Assembly (NCBI RefSeq): GCF_001514215.1
Contig: NZ_KQ948860.1
Span: 1-64,000, forward strand
Length of the DNA stretch: 64,000 nucleotides
Source of the DNA: Streptomyces bungoensis
GTDB lineage: Bacteria > Actinomycetota > Actinomycetes > Streptomycetales > Streptomycetaceae
Direction of reading: 5' to 3'
Shown in pieces: positions 49,993-59,053 of this stretch. The position numbers were made by a program, and so were the translations under genes. Each line of letters opens with the position of its first letter. Positions within the stretch are counted from its first letter, which is position 1. Under the pieces are notes generated by a model. The model did not search any database. It was not told where the DNA came from and saw only the letters and a program-made list of their open reading frames with translations.

Positions 49993-50376
49993 ATGCTCGT
50001 CCGAGACGCCATGAGTACGGTGGTCCTCACCATCGGCCCCGCCCACACCCTCCGCCAGGCAGCCGCGCTGATGTCCGCCCGCCGCGTGGGCGCCGCGGTG
50101 GTCCACGACCCGGACGCCGGCGGCGTCGGCATCCTGACCGAACGCGACATCCTCAACTCCGTCGGGCTCGGCCAGGACCCCGACACCGAGCGCACCCACG
50201 CCCACACCACCAACAACGTCGTCTTCGCCGCACCGACCTGGACCCTGGAGGAGGCGGCCCGCGCCATGGCGCACGGCGGCTTCCGGCACCTGATCGTCCT
50301 CGACCACGGCGAGCCGGCCGGCATCGTCTCGGTGCGTGACATCATCCGCTGCTGGGTCCCCGCCCTGGTGTCCTGA
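49993..50376 (+). CDS. CBS domain pair protein
   Basis: A 127-residue protein made of two CBS motifs (residues ~7-60 and ~70-122), each with the typical GIxxxRDI ending (GILTERDIL, GIVSVRDII). CBS pairs bind adenosyl nucleotides and modulate partner proteins. The ATG at 49993 follows AAGGAGGTG; extension upstream would run through that ribosome site. No partner in cis is obvious; it lies between hisN and a Fur-family gene. Confidence 0.85.
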   Translation: MLVRDAMSTVVLTIGPAHTLRQAAALMSARRVGAAVVHDPDAGGVGILTERDILNSVGLGQDPDTERTHAHTTNNVVFAAPTWTLEEAARAMAHGGFRHLIVLDHGEPAGIVSVRDIIRCWVPALVS

Positions 50377-50401
50377 GCGGTCCGGGCGGCCCTCCGCCAG
50401 T

Positions 50402-50418
50402 CTTGGACTTCGTCCAAG
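50402..50418 (+). promoter_or_regulatory. Perfect inverted repeat upstream of the Fur-family gene
   Basis: CTTGGAC (50402-50408), TTC, GTCCAAG (50412-50418). It lies 52 bp upstream of the catR -10 and 25 bp beyond the CBS gene stop. Candidate autoregulatory operator, although a short terminator for the CBS gene is possible. Confidence 0.4.
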
Positions 50419-50482
50419 TCGATGGGCGATCCAAAGTCACACCTGTTCGGAACCTGGTCAGCCTGCTGTTACGCTGGGCTCC

Positions 50483-50899
50483 ATGAGCGACCTTCTGGAA
50501 CGGCTGCGCGGCCGCGGATGGCGGATGACCTCGCAGCGTCGCGTCGTGGCCGAGGTTCTCGACGGTGAGCACGTCCATCTGACGGCCGACGAGGTCCACG
50601 CGCGGGCTGTCGCCAAGCTGCCGGAGATCTCCCGGGCGACGGTCTACAACACGCTGGGAGAGCTGGTCTCCCTCGGCGAGGTCCTCGAGGTCACCACGGA
50701 CCGGCGCGCCAAGCGGTACGACCCGAACGCGCACCAGCCGCACCACCACCTGGTCTGCGCCGGGTGCGGTGCGATCCGGGACGTGCACCCCACGGGCAAC
50801 CCGCTCGCGGACCTCCCCGACACGGAGCGCTTCGGGTTCACGGTGTCGGACGTCGAGGTCACGTACCGGGGGCTGTGCCCGGACTGCGCGAAGGCCTGA
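50483..50899 (+). CDS. catR: Fur family metalloregulator, CatR/PerR-like
   Basis: A 138-residue Fur-family repressor. The winged helix (RMTSQRRVVAEVL, ISRATVYNTLGELVSLG) is followed by the metal site HQPHHHLVCAGCGAI and a second Cys pair CPDC at the end that binds structural zinc. The orthologue at this position in S. coelicolor is, as I recall, CatR, the peroxide-responsive repressor of catalase A; no catalase is in the window. TACGCT (50470-50475) ends 7 nt before the ATG: leaderless. Confidence 0.85.
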   Translation: MSDLLERLRGRGWRMTSQRRVVAEVLDGEHVHLTADEVHARAVAKLPEISRATVYNTLGELVSLGEVLEVTTDRRAKRYDPNAHQPHHHLVCAGCGAIRDVHPTGNPLADLPDTERFGFTVSDVEVTYRGLCPDCAKA

Positions 50900-50993
50900 C
50901 CGGAGAAGGTGTGGATGGAGGGGGCGCGAGCCCCCTCTTCTCGTATGCGCACCACGGCCGGGAGAACAGTCGGCAGAGCGACCGCGAGAACGA

Positions 50994-51031
50994 CCGAGGG
51001 CCGGAATCCATCTCTGGATTCCGGCCCTCGG
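50994..51031. terminator. Strong terminator between catR and initiator tRNA gene
   Basis: A perfect 17-bp stem (50994-51010 with 51015-51031) and TCTC loop. Placed to end both catR (plus) and the tRNA (minus). Confidence 0.92.
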
Positions 51032-51038
51032 CCTTCAG

Positions 51039-51112
51039 TAGCGGGGACAGGATTTGAACCTGCGACCTCTGGGTTATGAGCCCAGCGAGCTACCGAGCTG
51101 CTCCACCCCGCG
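51039..51112 (-). tRNA. tRNA-fMet (CAT), copy 1
   Basis: 74 nt folding as an initiator tRNA: acceptor stem with an unpaired first position (C1 against U72), three G-C pairs in the anticodon stem (GGG-CTCATAA-CCC) and T arm GCAGGTTCAAATCCTGT. CCA is not encoded. Followed by a strong terminator. Identical to the copy at 53204-53277. Confidence 0.95.
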
Positions 51113-51181
51113 TCGATGAATAAGACACTACGTGAGGCGGGCGCCGCGAGGCAAATCCATTGCGGGGGCGCGTGGCCGGCG

Positions 51182-52996
51182 TCACGCCGTCAGCTCCTGC
51201 CGCAGCGCGTCCCGCAGCCGCCCGGCCCGCTCCGCGACCTCCGCCGGGCCCAGCGCGACCGCCCGGTCGGCCCACCGCTGGCCCTCCGCCAGCTCCCCGC
51301 GACGCGCGTAGACGAGGGCCAGCCGGAGAGCCGCCCGCCCGTGCCCCGCGTCGGCGGCCCGGGTCCACCACACCGCCGCCTCCGGCTCGCTGCCCTCCCG
51401 CGCCAGCAGCAGCCCGAGGTTGAAGGCGCCGTTGCGCGACCCGGCCTCCGCGGCCGTCCGGTACCACCGCGCGGCCTCGACGACGTCGCCCCGCGCGGCG
51501 GCCAGCATGCCCACCCGCACCTGGGCCCGGCGGTGCCCCTGGGTGGCCGCGCGCTCGTACCACTCCTCGCACTCGGTCTTCTCGTGCACGGTCTCGCCGA
51601 GCTCGTGCTCGGGCTCCGGCGGCCGCCGCGAGTCCAGCAGGGTGGCCAGCCGGTACGCCCCCTCGGGGCTGCCTCCGCCGGCCGCGCACCGCAGGTGCCG
51701 CTCGGCCTCCTGCTCGTCCCCCTCGCGCAGCCGCGCGATGCCGACCTGCAGCGCGGCCTCGGTGTGCCCGGCGGCGGCCGCCCGCTCGTACCAGCGCAGC
51801 GCGGCCACCTCCTCGCCGCGGCCGGCGTGCAGGATGCCGAGGTTGAACGCGGCGTCCACGCTGCCGGCCTCGGCCGCCTTGGAGAACCACGGCTCGGCCC
51901 CGGTGGTGTCGCCGCCCTGCAGCAGCAGGATGGCCAGCGCGTTCGCGGCCTCCCGGTGCCCGGCGTAGGCGGCGCGCCGGTACCACTGCTCGGCCTGCGC
52001 GGTCCGGCCCTGTTCGGCGCAGAGCAGCCCGAGGTTGTACGCCCCGTTGTCGTCCCCGGCGTCCAGCGCCGCCCGGTACCAGCGCTCGGCGGTCTGGGTC
52101 TCGCCGCGCTCGGCGTGCAGGGCGCCCAGCGCGTTGGCCGCGTTCCCGTCCCCGTCCTGGGCGGCGCGCAGCCACCACACGGCCGCGCTCTCGGTGTCAC
52201 CTGCGTCGCGCAGCAGGAACCCGAGCGCGCAGGCCGCGCGGGGCTCGCCGTCCTTGGCGCTGGTCAGGTACCAGCGGCCGGCCTCCTTCAGCTCACCGCG
52301 CTTCTCCAGGATCGCGCCGAGGTGCAGTGCGGCCCGCCGGTGGCCGCGTGCGGCGGCCTGCCGGTACCACTGCTCGATCTCCCCGACGGCGGCGGCGTCG
52401 GTTGCGGACTCCTCCTCGCCGGCGGTCCTGCGGTCGAGCGCGCGCGCCAGCCGGTAGGCGGCCTCCCGGTGGCCCCGCTCGGCGGCGGCCCGCATCCAGT
52501 GCCCGGCGGCGGCGTCCCCGCGGTGCTCCAGCAGGTCGGCGAGCGCGTAGGCGCCTAGGGCGTGGCCCTGCTCGGCGGACTGGCGCAGCCAGTACTCGGC
52601 GGCCGGCTCGTCCCCGCGCTCGCGGTGGTGGCGGCCCAGCGCGTGCGCGGCGGCGGCCGAACCGGCGACGGCGGCGATCCGCCACCAGCCGGCGGCCTCG
52701 TCCGCGTAGCCGCGCTGGTGCAGCAGGACACCCAGGTTGTTGGCCGCGGCCCGGTCCCCCGCGGCGGTGGCGGCACGCAGGTGCGGTTCGGCGCCGTCGA
52801 GCTCGCCGCGGCGCAGCAGCATGGCCCCGAGGACGCTCATCGCCTCGGTGTCGCCGCTCTCGGCGGCGAGCCGCAGGCGCACCTCCTCGGCGGCTTCCCC
52901 CATGTCGCCCAGTTCGTCCCGGGCCGGCCCCTCATCCGAAGGCCGCACAAATCGCCCTGTCCCGTACAGAGTTGCCTTGTCCCCCATAACGTCCAT
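51182..52996 (-). CDS. Sel1-like/TPR repeat protein
   Basis: A 604-residue protein built almost wholly of Sel1-like repeats of ~36 residues, at least 14 copies, each with an AA(E/A)xGxxxAAxxLG pattern (for instance AAEAGSVDAAFNLGILHAGRG). It should form a right-handed alpha-solenoid for protein binding. Acidic, soluble, no signal peptide. Start ATG at 52996 (MDVMGDK) with GGTGG upstream; an ATG three codons on is possible. Lies between two identical initiator tRNA genes, same strand. Role unknown. Confidence 0.87.
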   Translation of the reverse strand: MDVMGDKATLYGTGRFVRPSDEGPARDELGDMGEAAEEVRLRLAAESGDTEAMSVLGAMLLRRGELDGAEPHLRAATAAGDRAAANNLGVLLHQRGYADEAAGWWRIAAVAGSAAAAHALGRHHRERGDEPAAEYWLRQSAEQGHALGAYALADLLEHRGDAAAGHWMRAAAERGHREAAYRLARALDRRTAGEEESATDAAAVGEIEQWYRQAAARGHRRAALHLGAILEKRGELKEAGRWYLTSAKDGEPRAACALGFLLRDAGDTESAAVWWLRAAQDGDGNAANALGALHAERGETQTAERWYRAALDAGDDNGAYNLGLLCAEQGRTAQAEQWYRRAAYAGHREAANALAILLLQGGDTTGAEPWFSKAAEAGSVDAAFNLGILHAGRGEEVAALRWYERAAAAGHTEAALQVGIARLREGDEQEAERHLRCAAGGGSPEGAYRLATLLDSRRPPEPEHELGETVHEKTECEEWYERAATQGHRRAQVRVGMLAAARGDVVEAARWYRTAAEAGSRNGAFNLGLLLAREGSEPEAAVWWTRAADAGHGRAALRLALVYARRGELAEGQRWADRAVALGPAEVAERAGRLRDALRQELTA

Positions 52997-53161
52997 CGTC
53001 GCACCACCTGCAACCTGGGTACACCCGGTATACCGCACCCCGTGAGGTCACTTCAGCGTTTTGTCGACATGCCCACAGAGAGACAAGTCAAACACAGACC
53101 CCCCAACTACCCACGGCGGCGCGGCCGTACCGTCGGCCTGTACATGAGTTCGCACACACCA

Positions 53162-53196
53162 CGAAGGCCCGGATCCTGTGTGGATCCGGGCCTTCG
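53162..53196. terminator. Terminator of the second initiator tRNA gene
   Basis: Perfect 15-bp stem (53162-53176 with 53182-53196), loop TGTGT, 7 bp from the tRNA 3' end. Confidence 0.9.
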
Positions 53197-53203
53197 ACCG
53201 CAG

Positions 53204-53277
53204 TAGCGGGGACAGGATTTGAACCTGCGACCTCTGGGTTATGAGCCCAGCGAGCTACCGAGCTGCTCCACCCCGCG
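53204..53277 (-). tRNA. tRNA-fMet (CAT), copy 2
   Basis: Identical in all 74 nt to the copy at 51039-51112, with the same initiator features (C1/U72 mismatch, three G-C pairs in the anticodon stem) and its own terminator. It sits 42 bp downstream of the UPF0182 gene on the same strand, so it may be partly fed by that transcript. Confidence 0.95.
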
Positions 53278-53319
53278 CCGTTGCTGTACAAACCCTACCA
53301 CGGCGCGCGGTGGCCTTGA

Positions 53320-56232
53320 TCAACTCTTGCCGCCCCCTGCGGTCTTGCTGCCCCCACCGGCCTTGTCGGCCTCGGCCTGCGCCTGAGCGGCCCGCTTCAG
53401 CGCGGCCTCCAGGTCCTTCTGGGCCTTGGCGTACGCGTCCCAGTCAGGGCCGCCGGGCTGCTTGAGGGCGTCCTTGCCGGCGTCGACGGCCTTCTGGGCG
53501 TCCTCCAGGGCCTGCCTGACCGTGGGATTGCCGGCGCTCGGCGGGGTGGTGCCCGTGTCCGGCGGGGTGGTCGAGCCCTGCACCCCGAACACCTCGTCGA
53601 GGGCCTCGCCCAGGGTGTCCTTGAACGCGGTCTTGCCCTCGTAGGTGACCAGGACCTTCCGCAGCAACGGGAACTTCAGCGAGCCGCCGCGGACGTAGAC
53701 CGGCTCGACGTACAGCAGTCCCCCGTCGAGCGGCACGGTCAGCAGGTTGCCGTACTCGACCTTCGAATGCCCGCGGCTGAGCAGGCTGATGGTCTCGGCG
53801 ATGGCCGACTCGGAGTTGAACTGGCTCTGAACCTGCTTGGGTCCGTCGACCGTCGTGCTCGTCGGCAGCTTCAGGATCCTGATCCTGCCGTAGTCCGCGG
53901 CACGCGGGTCGGAGTCGACCGCCATGAACGCGCTGAGGTTGTCCCGCCCGTTGGGCGTGAACGTCGTCGTCAGCGAGAACGCCTGCGCACTCTGGTCCGG
54001 CATCTTCATGCTCAGGTAGTACGGCGGCACCGCGCTGCCCGAGTCGTTGGTCGGGTCGTGCGGCACCTCCCACACCTCGCTGCCGCTGAGGAAGGTCTGC
54101 GCGTCCGTCACGTGGTAGCGGGTGAGCAGTTCGCGCTGGACCTTGAACAGGTCCTGCGGGTAGCGCAGATGGGCCAGCAGGGACGGGGAGACCGCGCTGC
54201 GGGGCTGCACCGTGCCGGGGAAGGCCTTCATCCAGGTCTTCAGCACCGGGTCCTTGGTGTCCCACTGGTAGAGCTTGACCTCGCCGGTGTACGCGTCGAC
54301 GGTCGCCTTCACCGAGTTGCGGATGTAGTTGACCTGGTTCTGCTGGGCCACCACCGCGCGCGAGTTGTTGGTGGCGGTCAGTGAGTCGGCCGTCGTGTCA
54401 CCGAGGGTCGTGCGGGAGGCGTAGGGGTACCCGTTCGACGTCGTGTAGGCGTCGACTATCCACTGGATGCGGCCGTTCACCACCGCCGGGTAGGCGTCGC
54501 CGTCGATGGTCAGCCAGGGGGCCACCGCCTCGACGCGGTCCTTGGGCGTGCGGTTGTACAGGATCCGCGAGCCCTTGCCGATCGCGCCGGAGTAGAGGAT
54601 CTGCGGCTCGTTGAACGCCACCGCGTACGCCGCCCGGTTGAGCGGGTTGTCGAGATCGACCCCGCTCCTGCCCCGGTAGCTGGTGGTCTTCTCGCCCGCG
54701 TCGTCCGAGTAGTCGACCTCTTTCTGGGGGCCGCCGACGATCGAGTAGGTGGTGGTCTTCTCGCCGTAGTAGATCTGCTGCTGGTACCGGGGCAGGTCGC
54801 CCTTGGACGGCAGGTTCTTCTCGGTGAACACCGGCTGGCCGTCGACTGCCTCGGTGCCCTTGGCGGCGACCGCGCCGTAGCCGTGCGTGTAGCGGAAGTG
54901 GTCGTTGATCCAGTTGTTCTTCGGGATGCCGTCGAGGTTCAGCTCGCGCAGACCGATGACGGTGTCCTGGTCCTTGCCGTCCCTGCCGGTGTACCGGTCG
55001 ACGTCGAGGTTGGTCGGGAACCCGTAGTAGTTGCGGATCTGCTGGAGCTGCTGGAACGTCGGCGAGACGATGTTCGGGTCCATGATGCGGATGCCGGCGG
55101 TGTCGGCGACCTGGTCGCGCAGCTTCGTCTTGTCCGTGGTCGCGGACCTGCCGGAGTACTCGGTGACCTTGGTGTCGTCGATGCCGTACGCCTCACGGGT
55201 CGCCGTGAGGTTCTTCTGGACGTACGGGGCTTCCTTGGCCTGCTCGTTGGGCTGGACCTGGAACTTCTGGACGATGGCCGGGTACAGGCCGCCGATCAGG
55301 ATCGCCGACAGCACCATCAGGCCGAAGCCGATGACCGGCAGCTGCCAGGTGCGCCGCCACAGGGCGGCGAAGAACAGCAGCGCGCAGATGACGGCGATGC
55401 AGAACAGGATCGTCTTGGCCGGCAGGTAGGCGTTGGCGTCGACGTAGCGCAGCCCGGTCCAGTTGTCGGTCGCCTTGAAGTCGCTGGACTTCACGGCGAG
55501 GCCGTACCGGTCGAGCCAGTACGCGACCGCCTTCAGGGCCACGAAGACGCCGAGCAGCACCGACAGATGGCTGGTCGCGGCGGCGGTGGCCCGCGCGCCC
55601 GGGCTGGTGATCCGCAGCCCGCCGTACAGGTAGTGGGTGAGCGCGGCCGCGATCAGGCACAGGATCGTGGCGGCGAAGCCGAAGCCCAGCAGGAACCGGT
55701 ACCAGGGCAGGTCGAAGGCGTAGAAGGAGACGTCGAGGTGGAACTGCGGGTCCTTCTGGTGGAAGGGCACGCCGTTGACCCACATCAGCCAGGTGCGCCA
55801 CTGGCCGGCCGCCGAGGCGCCGGCGATCAGGCCGACCAGGGAGGTGACGGCGATCAGCAGCCACGCCTTGTAGGGCGCGATGCCCATCCGGTAGCGGTCC
55901 AGGCTCTGCTGCTCCATGGACATGGCGCTCAGCGGGGGCCGCAGCCGGTGCGCGAGCCAGATGTTGACGCCCACCGCGACCGCCATCAGCACGCCGAAGA
56001 CGAAGAACAGCCCGATCTTGGTCCACAGCATGGTGCTGAACACGGACGAGTAGTGCACCGACCGGTACCACAGCCAGTCCGTCCAGAACCCCGCGAACAT
56101 GGTGAACACCATGCCGAGGACGGCCAGCACGCCCAGCGTCGTGAGCAGGGTCCGGGCGCGCCGCGACGGGCGGCCCGCTCTGATCCGCGGCCCTGTCGGG
56201 CCTCCGCCGCGGTCCGGCATCTGGAAAGCCAA
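53320..56232 (-). CDS. UPF0182 family large membrane protein
   Basis: A 970-residue actinobacterial UPF0182 protein. Seven transmembrane helices lie in residues ~25-345; then a ~550-residue extracytoplasmic domain (FRYTHGYGAVAAKG, YGEKTTTYSIVGGPQ) and a C-terminal coiled, Ala/Lys-rich tail after a Pro/Thr linker. Function is unknown though the family is widely conserved. The TTG at 56232 is chosen since GAGGTG lies 6 nt upstream and the homologue in S. coelicolor also begins (M)AFQMPDR as I recall; ATG at 56220 is the alternative. Confidence 0.88.
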   Translation of the reverse strand: MAFQMPDRGGGPTGPRIRAGRPSRRARTLLTTLGVLAVLGMVFTMFAGFWTDWLWYRSVHYSSVFSTMLWTKIGLFFVFGVLMAVAVGVNIWLAHRLRPPLSAMSMEQQSLDRYRMGIAPYKAWLLIAVTSLVGLIAGASAAGQWRTWLMWVNGVPFHQKDPQFHLDVSFYAFDLPWYRFLLGFGFAATILCLIAAALTHYLYGGLRITSPGARATAAATSHLSVLLGVFVALKAVAYWLDRYGLAVKSSDFKATDNWTGLRYVDANAYLPAKTILFCIAVICALLFFAALWRRTWQLPVIGFGLMVLSAILIGGLYPAIVQKFQVQPNEQAKEAPYVQKNLTATREAYGIDDTKVTEYSGRSATTDKTKLRDQVADTAGIRIMDPNIVSPTFQQLQQIRNYYGFPTNLDVDRYTGRDGKDQDTVIGLRELNLDGIPKNNWINDHFRYTHGYGAVAAKGTEAVDGQPVFTEKNLPSKGDLPRYQQQIYYGEKTTTYSIVGGPQKEVDYSDDAGEKTTSYRGRSGVDLDNPLNRAAYAVAFNEPQILYSGAIGKGSRILYNRTPKDRVEAVAPWLTIDGDAYPAVVNGRIQWIVDAYTTSNGYPYASRTTLGDTTADSLTATNNSRAVVAQQNQVNYIRNSVKATVDAYTGEVKLYQWDTKDPVLKTWMKAFPGTVQPRSAVSPSLLAHLRYPQDLFKVQRELLTRYHVTDAQTFLSGSEVWEVPHDPTNDSGSAVPPYYLSMKMPDQSAQAFSLTTTFTPNGRDNLSAFMAVDSDPRAADYGRIRILKLPTSTTVDGPKQVQSQFNSESAIAETISLLSRGHSKVEYGNLLTVPLDGGLLYVEPVYVRGGSLKFPLLRKVLVTYEGKTAFKDTLGEALDEVFGVQGSTTPPDTGTTPPSAGNPTVRQALEDAQKAVDAGKDALKQPGGPDWDAYAKAQKDLEAALKRAAQAQAEADKAGGGSKTAGGGKS

Positions 56233-56266
56233 GGTGCGCACCTCGAAGTTCGCTGTCGATCCGTCA

Positions 56267-56314
56267 GGCCCCCGTGTTCGCGGGCCCTGAGTGGCCCCCC
56301 GTGTTCGCGGGCCC
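56267..56314. repeat. Tandem pair of near-identical 21/22-bp palindromic units
   Basis: GGCCCCCGTGTTCGCGGGCC... occurs at 56267-56287 and again, with one extra C, at 56293-56314. Each has GGCCC/GGGCC arms and can form a small hairpin. They lie between the divergent UPF0182 and PPA1309-family genes. Confidence 0.6.
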
Positions 56315-56384
56315 ACGCTTATGCAACTTACTCACGGTTTACTCGGTTCCCGGTTCCGGCCGGGAACGAGGCAGGATTGTGACC

Positions 56385-56927
56385 ATGTCCAACACTCCCA
56401 TGGCAGCGAGCCCGCTCACCCGGGCCGTACTCGAGATCGACGAGTACGCCTCCGGCCTCGGCTGGGACCAGCCCGCCCGCCTCTTCGCCCTCGTAGACAC
56501 CGCACGGCTGCGGGCTCAGGAACCCTCGCTCGCCGCCCAGCTCGGCCTGGAGGACGAGCCCGAGACCACCGGTCTCACCCCGATCGAGCAGGACGAGATC
56601 TCAACGGACAAGCCGCTCGACGAGTTCCTCGCCACCATCGCCTGGCCCGACGCGGTGGCCGGCTGCGCGCTCACGGTGGAGCGCCTGATGCTGCCCCCGT
56701 CGGCCGAGGCCCAGGTCCCGCAGGACCTCAGCGAGGCCAGGCTGGCCAAGTGGGTGGCGGAGCACCCCGAGCGCCAGGAGGTCCGGATGACGGTCGCGGT
56801 GCTGCGCGACGGCAACCGCGAGTCGGCGCTGCGCCTGCGCGAGAAGGACTCCGCGACGGAGGTCCTGACCGGCCCCGATCTCGTACCCGGCCTGGCGGAC
56901 GCCCTGGCGGCGACCTTCGCGGACTGA
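56385..56927 (+). CDS. PPA1309 family protein
   Basis: A 180-residue soluble protein of the PPA1309 family, conserved across actinobacteria next to UPF0182/PDZ genes. Helical N-terminus (RAVLEIDEYASGLGWDQPAR) and a beta-rich centre (IAWPDAVAGCALTVERLMLP). No catalytic motif. AGGATT lies 6 nt upstream of the ATG at 56385, hinting at a leaderless or very short leader. Divergent from the UPF0182 gene and convergent with the PDZ protease gene. Role unknown. Confidence 0.82.
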   Translation: MSNTPMAASPLTRAVLEIDEYASGLGWDQPARLFALVDTARLRAQEPSLAAQLGLEDEPETTGLTPIEQDEISTDKPLDEFLATIAWPDAVAGCALTVERLMLPPSAEAQVPQDLSEARLAKWVAEHPERQEVRMTVAVLRDGNRESALRLREKDSATEVLTGPDLVPGLADALAATFAD

Positions 56928-56982
56928 TCCCCGCGGGTGCGGCGAGGGGGCGCGGGGGCTCCCCTTCGCCGTACCGGCCCGG

Positions 56983-58080
56983 TCAGCCCTTGGAAGTGCA
57001 CTTCGGCAGGGCCGCGGTGTTCCCGCCACTGATGTCCTTGAGCGCGGCCAGGGCGTCGTCCATGGTCTTGACCTTGACGAGCGTGAGTCCGCCGGGGGTG
57101 TCCTTGGCGGCGGCCGCGCAGTTCTCGGCGGGCGTGAGGAAGTACTGCGCGCCCTTGTCGCGCGCGCCGACGGTCTTCATCTCGATGCCGCCGATCGGCC
57201 CGACCGTGCCGTTGTCGTCGATGGTGCCCGTGCCCGCGACGAACTTGCCCCCGGTCAGGCTGCCCGGGGTGAGCTTGTCGTAGATGCCGAGCGCGAACAT
57301 CAGTCCGGCACTGGGCCCGCCGACGTCGGCCAGCTTGATGTCGATGCTGAACGGGAAGGTGTGGTCGGTCCCGGCGGAGATGCCGACGACGGCCCGCCGG
57401 GGGCCGGAGTCCTGCGAGGTCGCCGTCGTCATCGTGACGTCCCGCGTCCGGCTCGCGGTCCGGTTCTCCTTCTCGGCGGCGGCCTGCTCTTTGGCCGGGA
57501 CCACGGTGAAGACGACCTTCTGGCCCGGCGTGTGCTTCGTCACCAGCTTGGCGACGTCGGACGGCTGCCTGACCGCCGTGCCGTCGACGGCCTTGATCAC
57601 GTCACCGGCGTGCAGCCGGCCCTCGGCCGGGGAGCCCTTGATGACGGTGGAGACGATCACCCAGGACTTCACCGGGATGCCCAGCTCCTTCAGGGCGGCG
57701 ACCTTGGCGCTCTCCTGGGACTGGCTGAACTCCTCCGCGTTCTCCTGACTGGACTGCTCCTCGGTCTTGCCGTCCGGGTAGAGGGTGTCGTGGGGCACGA
57801 TCTTGCTGTCGTGCGCCAGCCAGCCGTAGACCGCCTCCACCAGGTTCATCCGGAAGTCGGCGCTGGTGACCCGGACGGTGGTCATGTTCAGGTGCCCGTC
57901 CGTGGGATAGGTCCTGTGGCCCGCGACCTGCAGCACCGGCTCGCCGCCGTGCTCCCCGAGCGTGTTCACGGTCGGCCCGGGGGACATCTCCGCGTACGGC
58001 ACGGGAATGAGCACTCCCGCGCACAGGAGCGCGATCAGCATCAGGGTGGAGGCGAGCATCGTCGCGGTGCGGCGTGGCAT
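56983..58080 (-). CDS. PDZ domain-containing Lon-type (S16) membrane protease, YlbL-like
   Basis: A 365-residue protein: one N-terminal signal-anchor helix (residues 8-30), a PDZ domain (~140-215: VIKGSPAEGRLHAGDVIKAV) and a C-terminal S16/Lon protease domain with the catalytic serine in GGPSAGLMFALGIYD and the lysine further on (GGIEMKTVGARDKGA). It acts outside the membrane. The homologous B. subtilis YlbL/CtpA are linked to clearance of division inhibitors, but function here is inferred only. ATG at 58080. Confidence 0.88.
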   Translation of the reverse strand: MPRRTATMLASTLMLIALLCAGVLIPVPYAEMSPGPTVNTLGEHGGEPVLQVAGHRTYPTDGHLNMTTVRVTSADFRMNLVEAVYGWLAHDSKIVPHDTLYPDGKTEEQSSQENAEEFSQSQESAKVAALKELGIPVKSWVIVSTVIKGSPAEGRLHAGDVIKAVDGTAVRQPSDVAKLVTKHTPGQKVVFTVVPAKEQAAAEKENRTASRTRDVTMTTATSQDSGPRRAVVGISAGTDHTFPFSIDIKLADVGGPSAGLMFALGIYDKLTPGSLTGGKFVAGTGTIDDNGTVGPIGGIEMKTVGARDKGAQYFLTPAENCAAAAKDTPGGLTLVKVKTMDDALAALKDISGGNTAALPKCTSKG

Positions 58081-58144
58081 GTCACGACAGTACGGGACGC
58101 CTCTGTCGGCGCACCGTCAGGGCACCCCCGTCCGGCCGCCTCCG

Positions 58145-58318
58145 TCAGGCGCCGCGCGCACCCGAGTGGGACTTCTCCATCGCCTCGCGGAACCGTGCGT
58201 AGCCGTCCAGTTCGGGGCCGTCGCTGCGTACCTTCCGCGTCCTGTTGGCCCAGCTGCCCCACAGACCGGCACCGACCGCAGCCACCAGCGGAATCAGCAA
58301 CCAGACGAGCGCCCCCAT
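58145..58318 (-). CDS. Small single-pass membrane protein (57 aa)
   Basis: An ATG at 58318 with GGGAGG 4-5 nt upstream opens 57 codons ending at TGA (58145). The product has one N-terminal transmembrane helix (ALVWLLIPLVAAVGAGLWG, residues 3-21), a basic stretch (NRTRKVRSD) and a helical polar tail (ELDGYARFREAMEKSHSG). Composition and ribosome site argue it is a real gene, likely transcribed toward the PDZ protease gene 64 bp away. No named family recognised. Confidence 0.75.
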   Translation of the reverse strand: MGALVWLLIPLVAAVGAGLWGSWANRTRKVRSDGPELDGYARFREAMEKSHSGARGA

Positions 58319-58500
58319 GCCGACCTCCCAACCCCATGAGCATCCGAGAATGACTGATCAGCAGATTAATCATCCGCACGGACAACGCTCACGCGAGGGT
58401 GGCGGTTACGCAACCGGACACGCCGGGGCCATCAGAACCGTGTCTCAGCAGGCTCCGACCCGCCCTCCCGTCGCCCGACCGCCGCCCCTCGACGACGGCG

Positions 58501-58968
<468 letters not shown>

Positions 58969-59053
58969 GCCTCCATCGTGCCGCACGGGCCGGGTGCTCC
59001 GTAATACGACGTTCACCAGGCACGCGCGCGGGGGCGTTTGGAGTCTCCTACAG

